Origin: Pseudomonadales bacterium
GTDB lineage: Bacteria > Pseudomonadota > Gammaproteobacteria > Pseudomonadales > Ketobacteraceae
NCBI GenBank assembly: GCA_002701845.1
Contig: NZXG01000019.1
Coordinates: 1-46,856, forward strand
Direction: 5' to 3'
Length of the DNA stretch: 46,856 nucleotides
Made by a program: the position numbers and the translations under genes. Positions 15,492 through 24,386 of this stretch are shown here, in pieces; the first letter of the stretch is position 1, and each line of letters begins with the position of its first letter. The notes beneath the pieces were generated by a model. The model was given only the letters and a program-made list of their open reading frames with translations, made no database searches and was not told the origin of the DNA.

Positions 15492-17546
15492 TTGCGCCTG
15501 CGCACTCAACTGTTGCTGGTGTCCCTCACCACCCTGCTGCTGCCCTGGGCCGGCTGCCATTATGTGCGGGAGATGGAACAGGCACTGCGGGACAATCAGG
15601 CCAGTAGCCTGACCCGGGAGGCAGCCACCCTGGCGCGGCTGATACAGCGCGAGCCGCTGCCGGGGACAGTACCGGACGCCGTGTTCTATACGCCGTACCG
15701 TCATCTGCCGGTGCAGGTGGACGGGTATGGTGATGACTGGCAGGGCCACCCCCATCAGGTGCTGGCGCAAAGTCCCCGGGTGACCCTGCGGCAAGCGGTG
15801 GACGATCAGCACCTGTATCTGTTGTTGCAGGTGCAGCTGACCCCACTGCGCTACCATGTGCCCGGGCGCCCCTTCGCTGACAGTGATCACCTGCGATTGA
15901 GCACCTGGAACGGCGACCAGCGTCGGCAATGGGCCCTGTTTACCAGCGGTTCCGGTGCCCTGCAGGCCCAAAGGCTGACGGGGGCCGACCGCCTCCTGGG
16001 CAGCGATCCGGCCCTGGACGCCTGGTGGCAGGAAACCCATCAGGGCTTCAACCTGGAACTGGCGGTGCCCCGCAGCCGGTTGCTCGGCCATATCCGCCTG
16101 ACCCTGCATCGCGGCACCGGCGCTGGCCCGGCCCCCATCCTGGCCGACAGCCTGGATCCCAGCCAGGGGCGGGGCCACCTCTGGCTACAGCCGTTGCCCA
16201 CCCTGGCGCCGCTGCTGGCGCCTTATCAGGATGCCGGTCGCGACGCCGTGGTGCTGAGCCCCGCCGGCTGGCCCCTGTCGCCGCAGCCCGAGCGGGTGGA
16301 GCCGATGCCGGGATCGGCCCCGTCCGGCGCTACCGGCAATCTGTTGCAGCAGGGGGTCAGCCGTCTGTACCGGGCCCTGATCGATCTGCTCACACCCGGC
16401 ACCGGCCAGGCTCCCTGGCCCCTGCCCCGCACCGACCTCGGCGCCAGCGAAACCCGCCTGCCCCTGGCGCCCGGTGCGAACCCCCAGGCCGACTGGTATC
16501 AGCTGCCCGGGCAGCGGCATTCCGCCCTGCTGGTGCGCCAGCCCCTGCGGGTGGATGGCGAACTGCGAGGCTATCTGTTGCTGGCACAAACCGGGGACGC
16601 CCTCATCAGCCTCACCAACCAGGCCCTGCGCCGGGTCACTCACCTGACGCTGGTGCTGCTGGTGCTGGTGCTGGCGATTCTGGTGGCCTTCGCCAGCCTC
16701 CTGTCCTGGCGCATCCGCCGTCTGCGCCGGGCGGTGCATCAGGCCATTGCCGCCGATGGCCGGGTGGGCCGGTTTCAGGCCTCCGCCAGCGGCGACGAAA
16801 TCGGCGAGCTGGCCCGCAGCTATCAGAGCCTGTTACAAAGGATACGGGCCTATACCGATTATCTGGAAACCCTCAGCGGCAAGCTGGCCCACGAGCTGCG
16901 CACCCCTTTGGCCATCACCAGATCCTCCCTGGAAATGGCGCGCCAGCAGCCGGATAATCCGGTCTATCTGGAACGGGCGGAATCCGGGGTGGAGCGCCTG
17001 CGGCTGATACTGTCGGCCATGAGCGAGGCCAGCCGGGTGGAACAGACCATCCACCAGAACGAACGCCACGACTTCGACCTGGTGCCGGTGCTGGCGGGGC
17101 TGGCGCAGGCCTACGCCGACACCTACGGTGAGCACCGGTTCCAGATTGACATCGTCCCGCCCCGGGCGCCGGTTAGGGGCAGCCCGGAATTGTTGGCGCA
17201 AATGCTGGACAAGCTGGTGGACAATGCCCGGGGTTTTGCCCCGGCCGGGACCAGCATCAGCCTGGGCCTGGAGCCGGAGGACGGCGGCTGGCGTCTGTGG
17301 CTGCGCAATGAGGGGCCACCGTTGCCGGAAGAAGCCTTAAGTGAGCAACTGTTCGACTCACTGGTATCGCATCGGAACCCACAACCGGGCCCGGAGCACT
17401 CGGCGGGCGCCGCGACGCCGCATCTGGGCCTGGGACTGTATATCGTGAGGCTGATTGCCCACGCCCACGGCGGCCAGGTGGCGGCCCGCAATCTGCCGGC
17501 GGCCGGTGGGGTGGAATTCAGTGTCAGTTTGCCCACGGCTTCCTGA
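15492..17546 (+). CDS. Sensor histidine kinase, resembling the dedicated-sortase-system kinase
   Basis: A 684-residue membrane kinase. The N-terminal membrane segment (LLLVSLTTLLLPWAGCHYV) is followed by about 350 periplasmic residues, much longer than usual, with a beta-rich region (VDGYGDDWQGHP ... DDQHLYLLLQVQ) resembling carbohydrate-binding-like sensory folds. A second membrane segment is at about 383-405, then HAMP-like linker, HisKA with H467 in KLAHELRTPLAITRS, and an ATPase domain with DKLVDNARGFA (N box) and GLGLYIVRLIAHAHGG (G box). It starts with TTG, 3 bp after the regulator, with GGAGA upstream. Length and the large periplasmic sensor match the sortase-system kinase family. The signal is unknown. 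Confidence 0.85.
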   Translation: MRLRTQLLLVSLTTLLLPWAGCHYVREMEQALRDNQASSLTREAATLARLIQREPLPGTVPDAVFYTPYRHLPVQVDGYGDDWQGHPHQVLAQSPRVTLRQAVDDQHLYLLLQVQLTPLRYHVPGRPFADSDHLRLSTWNGDQRRQWALFTSGSGALQAQRLTGADRLLGSDPALDAWWQETHQGFNLELAVPRSRLLGHIRLTLHRGTGAGPAPILADSLDPSQGRGHLWLQPLPTLAPLLAPYQDAGRDAVVLSPAGWPLSPQPERVEPMPGSAPSGATGNLLQQGVSRLYRALIDLLTPGTGQAPWPLPRTDLGASETRLPLAPGANPQADWYQLPGQRHSALLVRQPLRVDGELRGYLLLAQTGDALISLTNQALRRVTHLTLVLLVLVLAILVAFASLLSWRIRRLRRAVHQAIAADGRVGRFQASASGDEIGELARSYQSLLQRIRAYTDYLETLSGKLAHELRTPLAITRSSLEMARQQPDNPVYLERAESGVERLRLILSAMSEASRVEQTIHQNERHDFDLVPVLAGLAQAYADTYGEHRFQIDIVPPRAPVRGSPELLAQMLDKLVDNARGFAPAGTSISLGLEPEDGGWRLWLRNEGPPLPEEALSEQLFDSLVSHRNPQPGPEHSAGAATPHLGLGLYIVRLIAHAHGGQVAARNLPAAGGVEFSVSLPTAS

Positions 17547-17607
17547 ATCCGGGGGCAGGGTCTATGCTTAGTGTTATCCCCATTGCCAGTGGCCGGAACG
17601 CGAATTT

Positions 17608-17946
17608 ATGTCCACCCAGAACGAGCGCCGGGGCGCTCCCCGCTCCCCCATCGCAGACACCTTGTTTATCGAATCGGTGACCTCCAGTCAGGTGAGTATG
17701 CTGGAACCCGCCACCGCCAACGCCATCAATGCCTCCCATACCGGGCTGCAGGTGGAACTGGATTTTGCGGTACTGGAAGGCGCGGAAATCGCGCTCTGGA
17801 TTCACAGCGATGCCGGCGAGCGCACCCTGGTGAGTGGCGCGGTACGCTGGACCCATCCCACGGAACGGGATACCTTTTTGGTGGGCATTGAGCTGGACGC
17901 CGCTTCCGGGCCCGCCATTGCCAGCTGGCTCTCGGGTATACAATAA
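17608..17946 (+). CDS. PilZ-domain protein
   Basis: A 112-residue single-domain protein that probably binds cyclic di-GMP. It has the two PilZ motifs: the Arg-rich RRGAPR at residues 7-12 and the N-x-S-x-x-G motif (NASHTGLQV) near residue 44, followed by the beta-barrel and the closing VGIELD. Single-domain PilZ proteins usually relay c-di-GMP levels to a partner in motility, polysaccharide or adhesion systems; the partner here is not apparent. It follows the histidine kinase by 61 bp in the same direction and could be part of the same transcript. Confidence 0.8.
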   Translation: MSTQNERRGAPRSPIADTLFIESVTSSQVSMLEPATANAINASHTGLQVELDFAVLEGAEIALWIHSDAGERTLVSGAVRWTHPTERDTFLVGIELDAASGPAIASWLSGIQ

Positions 17947-18047
17947 AACCGGCGCTGTCACACCGGCTTCGCCGCGCTTGCCCCGACCCCGGCCTTTGGT
18001 CACAATAACCCAAACAACAACAATCAGAGTGACCCAGAGGCCAATTG

Positions 18048-18398
18048 ATGAAATTTTCCCTGTTGATGGCAGCGGCCGTAATGCTGGCCGGTTGCAGCAG
18101 TTCTGTGGTGAAGCCCCAGGACGATCCCATTGTCGAAACCCTGACCGGAAAATCCACCGGCTTTGCCCAGAAAAAACTGGGGCTGCCCAACAAACGCAGT
18201 GAAACCCGCTCCGGAGCCATGGTCTGGATCTATCTGGACAAAACCAAAGGCATCACCGCCAAGCAGTGTACGGTCACCCTCTCCATTCGCAACGACGTGA
18301 TCGAAAACGTGGTGGTGGATACCGAGGGCCAGTCCCTGTTTTCCATGATGGGCAGTGGCTGCAAGCGGATTCGCAAGGATCTCGGTATCACCTCCTGA
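18048..18398 (+). CDS. Small lipoprotein of unknown function
   Basis: A 116-residue lipoprotein. The signal peptide KFSLLMAAAVMLAGC ends in a clear lipobox, and the residues after Cys (SSSVVK) do not include Asp at +2, so outer-membrane sorting is expected. The mature part has a TGKSTGFAQKKLGLPNKRSE segment that resembles the two-helix start of SmpA/OmlA (BamE)-like domains, then a beta region ending GCKRIRKDLG. It is probably a BamE-like fold but not BamE itself. I start at the ATG at 18048, with AGAGG about 8 bases before; a TTG one codon earlier is in frame. It is convergent with the DUF349 gene, 7 bp away. Confidence 0.7.
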   Translation: MKFSLLMAAAVMLAGCSSSVVKPQDDPIVETLTGKSTGFAQKKLGLPNKRSETRSGAMVWIYLDKTKGITAKQCTVTLSIRNDVIENVVVDTEGQSLFSMMGSGCKRIRKDLGITS

Positions 18399-18405
18399 CC
18401 CGGAA

Positions 18406-21285
18406 TCACTGGGCTGCTTTCAGTACCGCCTGGAAGCGGCCGGCAAATCGATGCCGGGCATCCCGTTGTACCGGGCCCACCGCCACCCACTCCAGTTGCA
18501 GCCGCTCCAGTTGCTGTTCCGGCGTGACCTTTTCCCCCCGTTGATTCAGACCGTCGTTGAGACGGTTCACCTGCACGGCCATCCGTTGCTGTTGCTCCTC
18601 CACCGGGGATTCCACGGCCGCGGCAATTTCCAGCCGCAGACATAACTCCTGCAGGCTGGCGGCATTCCGCTCCGCCTCCGGGCCGGGAAAGCCCTGCCGC
18701 TCCTGGATCGCCGTCAGGGCCCGCTCGAAGCGCGCCTGCAGCGGCCCTTCGGCAGCGTCCGGTAATGGCTGATTGCTGTCCCACTCGGCCTCCAGCCCGG
18801 CCAGATCCGGCGCCGGCTGTCCGGTCTCCCAGGCTTCCTCCAGCTCATCGCAAATGGCGGCCCGGCGCCACAGCTCATGCAGGCTGTCCCGGCGCAACAC
18901 CGCCTCCGCCTGGGCCAGGGCCTGTTCGCACAGCTGGCAGACGCGGCGGAAGCTGTCCTGCAGAGACGTTTGCGGTTCCCGGGGCAAAGGCCCAAGCTCG
19001 CCAACGCGCCGGCACAGTTGCTGGTATTCGGCCCGGGCGCCATCCGGATCGGTCATGTCGCTGTCCGCCAGCTGCTCCAGTTGCTCGATCAGGTGCTCCG
19101 CCTGTTCCAGATTCTGTTCCCGTTGCTTTTGCTGAACTTCGCGCTTCTGCTCGCGGCGGGCGAACACTTGGTCACAGGCGGCGCGAAACCGTTTCCACAG
19201 GCGGGCGTCGTCGCGCCGGGCCACCAGGCCCACTTCGCGCCACTGCCGTTGCAGAGTTTTGGTTTCGGCGATGGCATGCTCCAGCTCCTCGTGTTCCTGC
19301 AGCGCCTCCACCGCGGCAATCAGCGCCTCGCGCCGGGCCCGGTTGCGCTCAAACTCCCCCTGCAACCGCTGCCGCAGTTGCTCCAGCAGGCCATTGAACT
19401 GCTCCTGCACTTTACGCCCCGCCTTGCGCTCCGCCGGGGCATAGACCCGCCACTCCCGCTTGGCGGTTTCATAGACCTCATTCACCGCTTTCCAGTCGGC
19501 ATGATCCCAATCGTACTGCTGCAGGTAGGTCTCCAGTTGCCGGCAGATCTGGCGTCGCTGCTCCAGATTCGATTGCCGCACTTGCGCCAGTTTATCGAAA
19601 TAATCCCGACAGGGTTCGTAGGCCTGATCCGCCGCCGCCCGAAAGCGCTCCCACAATTCCTTGTTACGGCCCCGGTCCGCCTCCCCCAGGCTGCGCCACT
19701 CATCCTGCAACCGCTGCACCCGGCCGGCCAGGGCCTGAGGATCCATGTCGGTGCCCACCAGGCTTTCCATTTCCTGAATCAGCTCTTCTTTTTTGGGCGT
19801 GGCCACAAAGCCCTGCCAGTCCCGCAACTCGTTAAGGCGAACCGTCTGTTCCCGCAGTTTTTTCTGATAACCGCTGGCCACTTTCATGGGCAGATGGCGC
19901 ACCAGTTGCTGGGCTTCTTTCAACAGCCGGCTGGCGGGTTTTAAATGTCCCTGATCGATTTCCGTGGTGAGTTCATTCACCAGGTCCCGAATGTTGTTGA
20001 GGGCATCCTCTTCCAGGGTTTTGGCCTTTTGTCGCAATCGCTCGCCATGATCCAGGGCCTGTTGATACAGTTTCAGGGTATCGGGCCAGGCCAGCTCTTC
20101 GGGCCAGCGCAAATCCCCCAGAGCTTTTTCCAGCGCCCGCTGACGTTGCTCCAGGGCACTGAAGGTAACCTCTTCCATTGCCAGCATGGCCTCCGCCGCG
20201 GACCGTATCCGGGGCTCCCGTTCCCCCAGCAGGCGCACCGCATCCAGGGCCCGTTGCAGCAGACCGTGGATCCGGGTAAACCGCTTGCGTTCGTCGCTTG
20301 CCGGCTCCACCACGGAAGCGGCCTCCTCCCAGCGGGTTTTCTGGGTGTTCAGCAGGGCCTGTAATGCGGGAATGTCCGTCGGCGCCACCACCGAGGTGGA
20401 ACTGAACTGACGCACCGCCTCCTCCAGTTGTTCGCAGGCGGCCATGCGCTCCTGCAGCGCCTCCCGCTGGCGGCGGGTTTCCTCCGCCATCCGGTCCTGC
20501 TCGTTATGCACATCATCGACGATGGCCCGGCACAGGGCATAAACGCGATTGAACCGCTGGGTGGCCTCATTGTCGGCATGGTGTTGCAGCCGCTGCCATT
20601 GCTTCTGCAGATGCTCCAGCTTGGGCCCGTAGAGGTTGTCGTAGGGCATCCGCGACAACTGTTCCAGGCTGTGGCACAGCTCGCCGATCTGCTGCTCGAT
20701 GGAGGCTTCCTGCTGTTGCTCCTCGCGCAGGGCATTGAGCTTTTCCTTGCAAATACGCCAGACGCTTTTGTCTTTGCCTTTGCTGGCTCGGATCACCCGT
20801 TCCAGTGCATCCTCGGAGCGCAGGCGTTCAGCGGCGGACTGCCGCATCTGTGCCAGCGGCAGGCGCACGGCGTAGCCTTCCAGCAGGCTTTCATCCTCCA
20901 GCTGGGCCAGCGCCAGACAGCCCAGGTCGGCATCAACGGTCTGCACCACGATGGCCGCCAGCGCATGGCTGTCCAACTGCGCCAGCATCGCCCGCACCTC
21001 AGGGTCGGCTTCATTATTCTGGCGGTTCAGTTGCGCCACCAGATGTTCAATGGCACCGAACCGTACTTTGCTGTCTTTTTCCTGTTGGATCAGATTCAGC
21101 AACTTATCGCGCTGGTGGATGCGCCCTATGGCCGCCAGTCGTACCTCCGGGTCCAGGTCGCCCTTGGCCATCAATTCAATAATGTGCAAATCCTCGGCCG
21201 CGTCGGCATGCAGATGCTGCAGGGCCTGAATGCGCACCTGAGGTTTGGCGCTTTGCCATTTAGGCTTGAACAGGTTTTTGAACAT
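18406..21285 (-). CDS. DUF349-repeat coiled-coil protein
   Basis: A 959-residue soluble protein made largely of alpha-helix, with several DUF349 repeats such as W-R-x-L-G-E-A-D-R-G-R-N-K-E-L-W-E-R-F-R and its degenerate copies later in the chain. The first 140 residues look like HEAT-type helices (LDPEVRLAAIGRIHQRDKL). Proteins of this type are common next to core genes in Pseudomonas relatives; a role as an RNA- or ribosome-associated coiled-coil protein has been suggested for DUF349 proteins, but none is shown here. It is the last gene of the lgt-thyA-folA cluster, starting 14 bp after folA. Confidence 0.8.
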   Translation of the reverse strand: MFKNLFKPKWQSAKPQVRIQALQHLHADAAEDLHIIELMAKGDLDPEVRLAAIGRIHQRDKLLNLIQQEKDSKVRFGAIEHLVAQLNRQNNEADPEVRAMLAQLDSHALAAIVVQTVDADLGCLALAQLEDESLLEGYAVRLPLAQMRQSAAERLRSEDALERVIRASKGKDKSVWRICKEKLNALREEQQQEASIEQQIGELCHSLEQLSRMPYDNLYGPKLEHLQKQWQRLQHHADNEATQRFNRVYALCRAIVDDVHNEQDRMAEETRRQREALQERMAACEQLEEAVRQFSSTSVVAPTDIPALQALLNTQKTRWEEAASVVEPASDERKRFTRIHGLLQRALDAVRLLGEREPRIRSAAEAMLAMEEVTFSALEQRQRALEKALGDLRWPEELAWPDTLKLYQQALDHGERLRQKAKTLEEDALNNIRDLVNELTTEIDQGHLKPASRLLKEAQQLVRHLPMKVASGYQKKLREQTVRLNELRDWQGFVATPKKEELIQEMESLVGTDMDPQALAGRVQRLQDEWRSLGEADRGRNKELWERFRAAADQAYEPCRDYFDKLAQVRQSNLEQRRQICRQLETYLQQYDWDHADWKAVNEVYETAKREWRVYAPAERKAGRKVQEQFNGLLEQLRQRLQGEFERNRARREALIAAVEALQEHEELEHAIAETKTLQRQWREVGLVARRDDARLWKRFRAACDQVFARREQKREVQQKQREQNLEQAEHLIEQLEQLADSDMTDPDGARAEYQQLCRRVGELGPLPREPQTSLQDSFRRVCQLCEQALAQAEAVLRRDSLHELWRRAAICDELEEAWETGQPAPDLAGLEAEWDSNQPLPDAAEGPLQARFERALTAIQERQGFPGPEAERNAASLQELCLRLEIAAAVESPVEEQQQRMAVQVNRLNDGLNQRGEKVTPEQQLERLQLEWVAVGPVQRDARHRFAGRFQAVLKAAQ

Positions 21286-21299
21286 AGCGTCGTATCATG

Positions 21300-21791
21300 T
21301 CAGTGTCGTTGATAGGTCACAATGCTGTAAGCAATTGCGGAATCGGCCGTGGCCGGCACATTCTCACGTTCAATCTCCCGCCACTGGCCGGGATCAAAAG
21401 CAGGAAAAAAAGTATCCCCTTCGGGCTGCAGGTGTACTTCGGTAATGTACATCCGGTCCACCAGGGGTAACGCCTGGCGATATATTTCCGCGCCGCCGAT
21501 GATCACCACTTCATCGCCACTGGCCAGCTCGCCGGCCAGTTCGATGGCCTCCGGCAGCGAGCGGGCGGGAAAACAGTTGGCGGGCAGATTCTGCGGCGAG
21601 CGGCTGATCACCACATGGGGCCGGCCGGGCAACACCCGGCCCAGGGAAGCAAAGGTTTTGCGGCCCATAATAATCGGCTTACCCAGGGTGCGGGCCTTGA
21701 AATGCTGCAGTTCCGCCGGGATATGCCAGGGCATTTTATTATCGCGGCCGATCACGTTGTTATCGGCCTTGGCCACAATCAGGGAGATCAT
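21300..21791 (-). CDS. folA: Dihydrofolate reductase
   Basis: A 163-residue enzyme that reduces dihydrofolate to tetrahydrofolate with NADPH. Conserved elements are VIGRDNKMPWHIPAEL, GKPIIMGRKTFASLGR and VVIIGGAEIYRQAL. The acidic active-site residue, Asp27 in E. coli, is Glu27 here (PAEL), the form found in vertebrate enzymes and in some bacteria. It lies 12 bp after thyA and 14 bp before the DUF349 gene, so the folate cycle pair is co-transcribed: ThyA makes the dihydrofolate that FolA recycles. Confidence 0.95.
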   Translation of the reverse strand: MISLIVAKADNNVIGRDNKMPWHIPAELQHFKARTLGKPIIMGRKTFASLGRVLPGRPHVVISRSPQNLPANCFPARSLPEAIELAGELASGDEVVIIGGAEIYRQALPLVDRMYITEVHLQPEGDTFFPAFDPGQWREIERENVPATADSAIAYSIVTYQRH

Positions 21792-21803
21792 CCGCCAGCT
21801 CCG

Positions 21804-22637
21804 TTAAACCGCCACCGGCGCTTTGATATGAGGATGGGGATCATAGCCGGTAAGTTCGAAATCCTCGTACACGAAATCAAACAGCGAGGTCACGCCCGGA
21901 TTGATTTGCATCCGGGGCAGGGGCCGGGGCTGCCGCGACAATTGCAACTCGGCCTGTTCAAGATGATTGGAATACAGATGCACATCGCCAAAGGTGTGCA
22001 CGAAATCCCCCGGTTGCAGGCCACACACCTGGGCCACCATCAGGATCAACAGGGCATAGGATGCAATATTGAAAGGCACCCCCAGAAACACATCACCACT
22101 GCGCTGATACAACTGGCAGGACAGTTTGCCCTCGGCCACGTAAAACTGAAACAGACAATGGCAGGGGGGCAGGGCCTGACGCCCCTCCGCCGCATTCTGC
22201 CGGGGCGATTTGCGCACATCCGGCAATACCGCCGGATTCCAGGCACTGAGCACCAGGCGACGGGAATCGGGATTAGTGCGAATCTCTTCCACCAGGTTCT
22301 GCAACTGATCCACCGTACCGCCATCGGGCGCATCCCAGGAGCGCCACTGTTTACCGTACACCGGGCCCAGGTCACCAGTGGCGTCCGCCCACTCATCCCA
22401 GATCGATACGCCGTTTTGGTTCAGGTAGGCAATATTGGTGTCGCCACGGACAAACCACAGCAACTCATGAATGATGGACTTTAAATGCACTTTTTTGGTG
22501 GTCACCAGGGGAAACCCCTGCGCCAGATCGAAGCGCATCTGGTAGCCGAACACACTCAGGGTGCCGGTGCCGGTGCGGTCACTTTTGCTCACGCCGTGGG
22601 TTTTAATGTGGCGCAGAAGATCAAGGTATTGTTTCAT
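21804..22637 (-). CDS. thyA: Thymidylate synthase
   Basis: A 277-residue enzyme converting dUMP to dTMP with methylenetetrahydrofolate. The N-terminal arm ([17 protein letters not shown]), catalytic Cys in [12 protein letters not shown], and [20 protein letters not shown] are canonical; the motif RSGD has Gly where E. coli has Cys. It is 13 residues longer than the 264-residue E. coli enzyme because of an insertion between VLPDV and the catalytic Cys (about residues 145-160), at a place where length varies between families. It is co-directional with lgt upstream (12 bp) and folA downstream (12 bp). Confidence 0.97.
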   Translation of the reverse strand: MKQYLDLLRHIKTHGVSKSDRTGTGTLSVFGYQMRFDLAQGFPLVTTKKVHLKSIIHELLWFVRGDTNIAYLNQNGVSIWDEWADATGDLGPVYGKQWRSWDAPDGGTVDQLQNLVEEIRTNPDSRRLVLSAWNPAVLPDVRKSPRQNAAEGRQALPPCHCLFQFYVAEGKLSCQLYQRSGDVFLGVPFNIASYALLILMVAQVCGLQPGDFVHTFGDVHLYSNHLEQAELQLSRQPRPLPRMQINPGVTSLFDFVYEDFELTGYDPHPHIKAPVAV

Positions 22638-22649
22638 GCTGAATCCGAA

Positions 22650-23456
22650 TCAACGTTGCTGGGGGGCAGCGGGGGCCTGCCGCCGGCCATAGGCCAGATA
22701 CAACAGAAAGGCCCCCAGCACAATCATCGGCAGCGACAATATCTGCCCCATGGTCAGCCAGTGCAGGGCTATGAAACCCAGGTGCTCATCCGGTTGCCGT
22801 ACAAATTCCACGCCAAAGCGGAACACCCCATAACACAGGGCAAACAGGCCGGACACCGCATAACGGGGCCGGGGTTTGGCGGAAAAAAACCAGAGAATGC
22901 AGAACAGGGCCAAACCTTCGAGAGCGGCCTGATACAGTTGTGACGGATGCCGGGGCAGATTGTCCACGTGGGGGAATACCATGCCCCAGGGCACATCAGT
23001 GACCCGGCCCACCAGTTCGCCGCCGATAAAGTTACCGATGCGGCCGGCTCCCAGGCCAATGGGCACCACCGGAGCGCCGAAATCCAGAATATCCCACAGG
23101 TTTTTGCCGGTTTTGCGGGCGAACAGCGCCACCGCCAGGATCACCCCCAGAAAGCCGCCGTGAAACGACATGCCCCCCTGCCAGATTTTAATCAGCAGTA
23201 GCGGATCCTGCAGAAACGCGGAAAAGTTGTAGAACAGCACATAGCCGATGCGGCCCCCCAGAATCACCCCCACGGCGCCATAAAAAATCAGATCGCTTAC
23301 CTGATCCACGGTCCAGCCGGAACCGGGTCGGCGGGCGCGGCGGGCCAGCAGCCAGTACGCCGACACAAAACCGATCAGATACATAATGCCATACCACCGG
23401 ACACTGAGCGGACCCAGCTGGATGGCCACCGGATCAATCTCCGGATACTTCAACAT
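22650..23456 (-). CDS. lgt: Prolipoprotein diacylglyceryl transferase
   Basis: A 268-residue inner-membrane enzyme with seven membrane segments that transfers diacylglycerol from phosphatidylglycerol to the lipobox Cys of prolipoproteins, the first step of lipoprotein maturation. Signature elements are [34 protein letters not shown] and [14 protein letters not shown], which carries the essential Arg and Asn. The length is standard. It heads the lgt-thyA-folA-DUF349 cluster, the order found in Pseudomonas relatives. Many lipoproteins in this window (LpoB-like, 18048-18398, imelysin-like) depend on it. Confidence 0.97.
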   Translation of the reverse strand: MLKYPEIDPVAIQLGPLSVRWYGIMYLIGFVSAYWLLARRARRPGSGWTVDQVSDLIFYGAVGVILGGRIGYVLFYNFSAFLQDPLLLIKIWQGGMSFHGGFLGVILAVALFARKTGKNLWDILDFGAPVVPIGLGAGRIGNFIGGELVGRVTDVPWGMVFPHVDNLPRHPSQLYQAALEGLALFCILWFFSAKPRPRYAVSGLFALCYGVFRFGVEFVRQPDEHLGFIALHWLTMGQILSLPMIVLGAFLLYLAYGRRQAPAAPQQR

Positions 23457-23583
23457 CTAGGGATTCCTTTTCAAACGAACGCATCATCGATTAAGGTGTG
23501 AGCTGATTGTTTTGAGTTCGCGCCGGCCCACTCCGGCATGCCGCGAGGGTCCCTAGTGTACACCAATCTCCCGGTGGCTAACC

Positions 23584-24348
23584 ATGTGCCTGATTCTGTT
23601 TGCTTTGCATCATCACCCCCATTATCCGCTGGTGCTGGCCGCCAACCGGGATGAATTTTATTCCCGCCCGGCCCGGGCCGCGGGTTACTGGCCGGAGCAT
23701 CCGCAGCTGCTGGCGGGACAGGATCTGACCGCGGGTGGCACCTGGCTGGGCATCACCCGCCAGGGCCGGTTTGCCGCCCTGACCAATGTGCGGGAACCCG
23801 AGCAGCCACCACCGCCGGACGCCCTCAGTCGCGGCCAGCTGGTGCGGGATTATCTGCTGGGGGAAAGCACGGCACCGGACTATCTGGCGGCGCTGCCCAT
23901 GAGCCGTTTTCCCGGGTTCAATCTGCTGTGCGGCAGTGTTGACGCCCTGCATTATGCCTCCAACCGGCACTCTGGCAGGCAGGCACTGCCGGCGGGGTTG
24001 CATGGCATCAGTAACGGCGGGCTGAACGAGCCCTGGCCCAAGGTGGAGGAAGGGAAAGCCGAGCTGGCGGCATTGCTGCAGTCCCCCCGGCTGCAACCCG
24101 GGCACTTGCTGCCGGTGCTGAATCATCGACAACCGGCGGCGGATGCGCGGTTACCGGATACCGGGGTGGGCCTGGAGCGGGAACGAATATTGTCGTCGCG
24201 GTTTATCCATGACCCGGGGTTCGATTACGGCACCCGGGCCAGCACCGTGGTGCTGGTGGATCCTGAGCACCGGGTGCAGTTTGTTGAATGGACCTGGGAT
24301 CGTCAGGGGCAGCCGGCGGGCCAGGTGGAATATCAATTTCGGCTGTGA
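23584..24348 (+). CDS. NRDE/TANGO2-family protein
   Basis: A 254-residue protein starting MCLILFALHHHPHYPLVLAANRDEF, with the conserved Asn-Arg-Asp-Glu at residues 21-24, the hallmark of the NRDE (TANGO2) family. GGTWLGITRQGRFAALTNVR and SNGGLNEPWPKV follow the family pattern. Its fold resembles N-terminal nucleophile hydrolases, and the invariant Cys2 could be the nucleophile. The eukaryotic homologue is linked to heme or lipid handling; the bacterial role is unsettled. It is divergent from lgt and convergent with ptsP, with 27 bp between the stops. Confidence 0.9.
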   Translation: MCLILFALHHHPHYPLVLAANRDEFYSRPARAAGYWPEHPQLLAGQDLTAGGTWLGITRQGRFAALTNVREPEQPPPPDALSRGQLVRDYLLGESTAPDYLAALPMSRFPGFNLLCGSVDALHYASNRHSGRQALPAGLHGISNGGLNEPWPKVEEGKAELAALLQSPRLQPGHLLPVLNHRQPAADARLPDTGVGLERERILSSRFIHDPGFDYGTRASTVVLVDPEHRVQFVEWTWDRQGQPAGQVEYQFRL

Positions 24349-24351
24349 AGC

Positions 24352-24386
24352 GGCGACCATTTCATGGCGACCACTTCATGGCGACC
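24352..24386. repeat. Tandem 14-bp repeat at the ptsP 3' end
   Basis: GGCGACCATTTCAT (24352-24365) is followed by GGCGACCACTTCAT (24366-24379) and a partial third unit GGCGACC. The two full units differ at one base. The ptsP stop codon lies inside the second unit, and the first unit sits in the gap between the two convergent stops, so this looks like a small slippage duplication of the ptsP end. Confidence 0.8.

Noticed and set aside
14784-18398. A complete sortase system around the two-component pair
   Set aside because: No sortase, sorting-signal protein or OmpA-like partner was found within the window.
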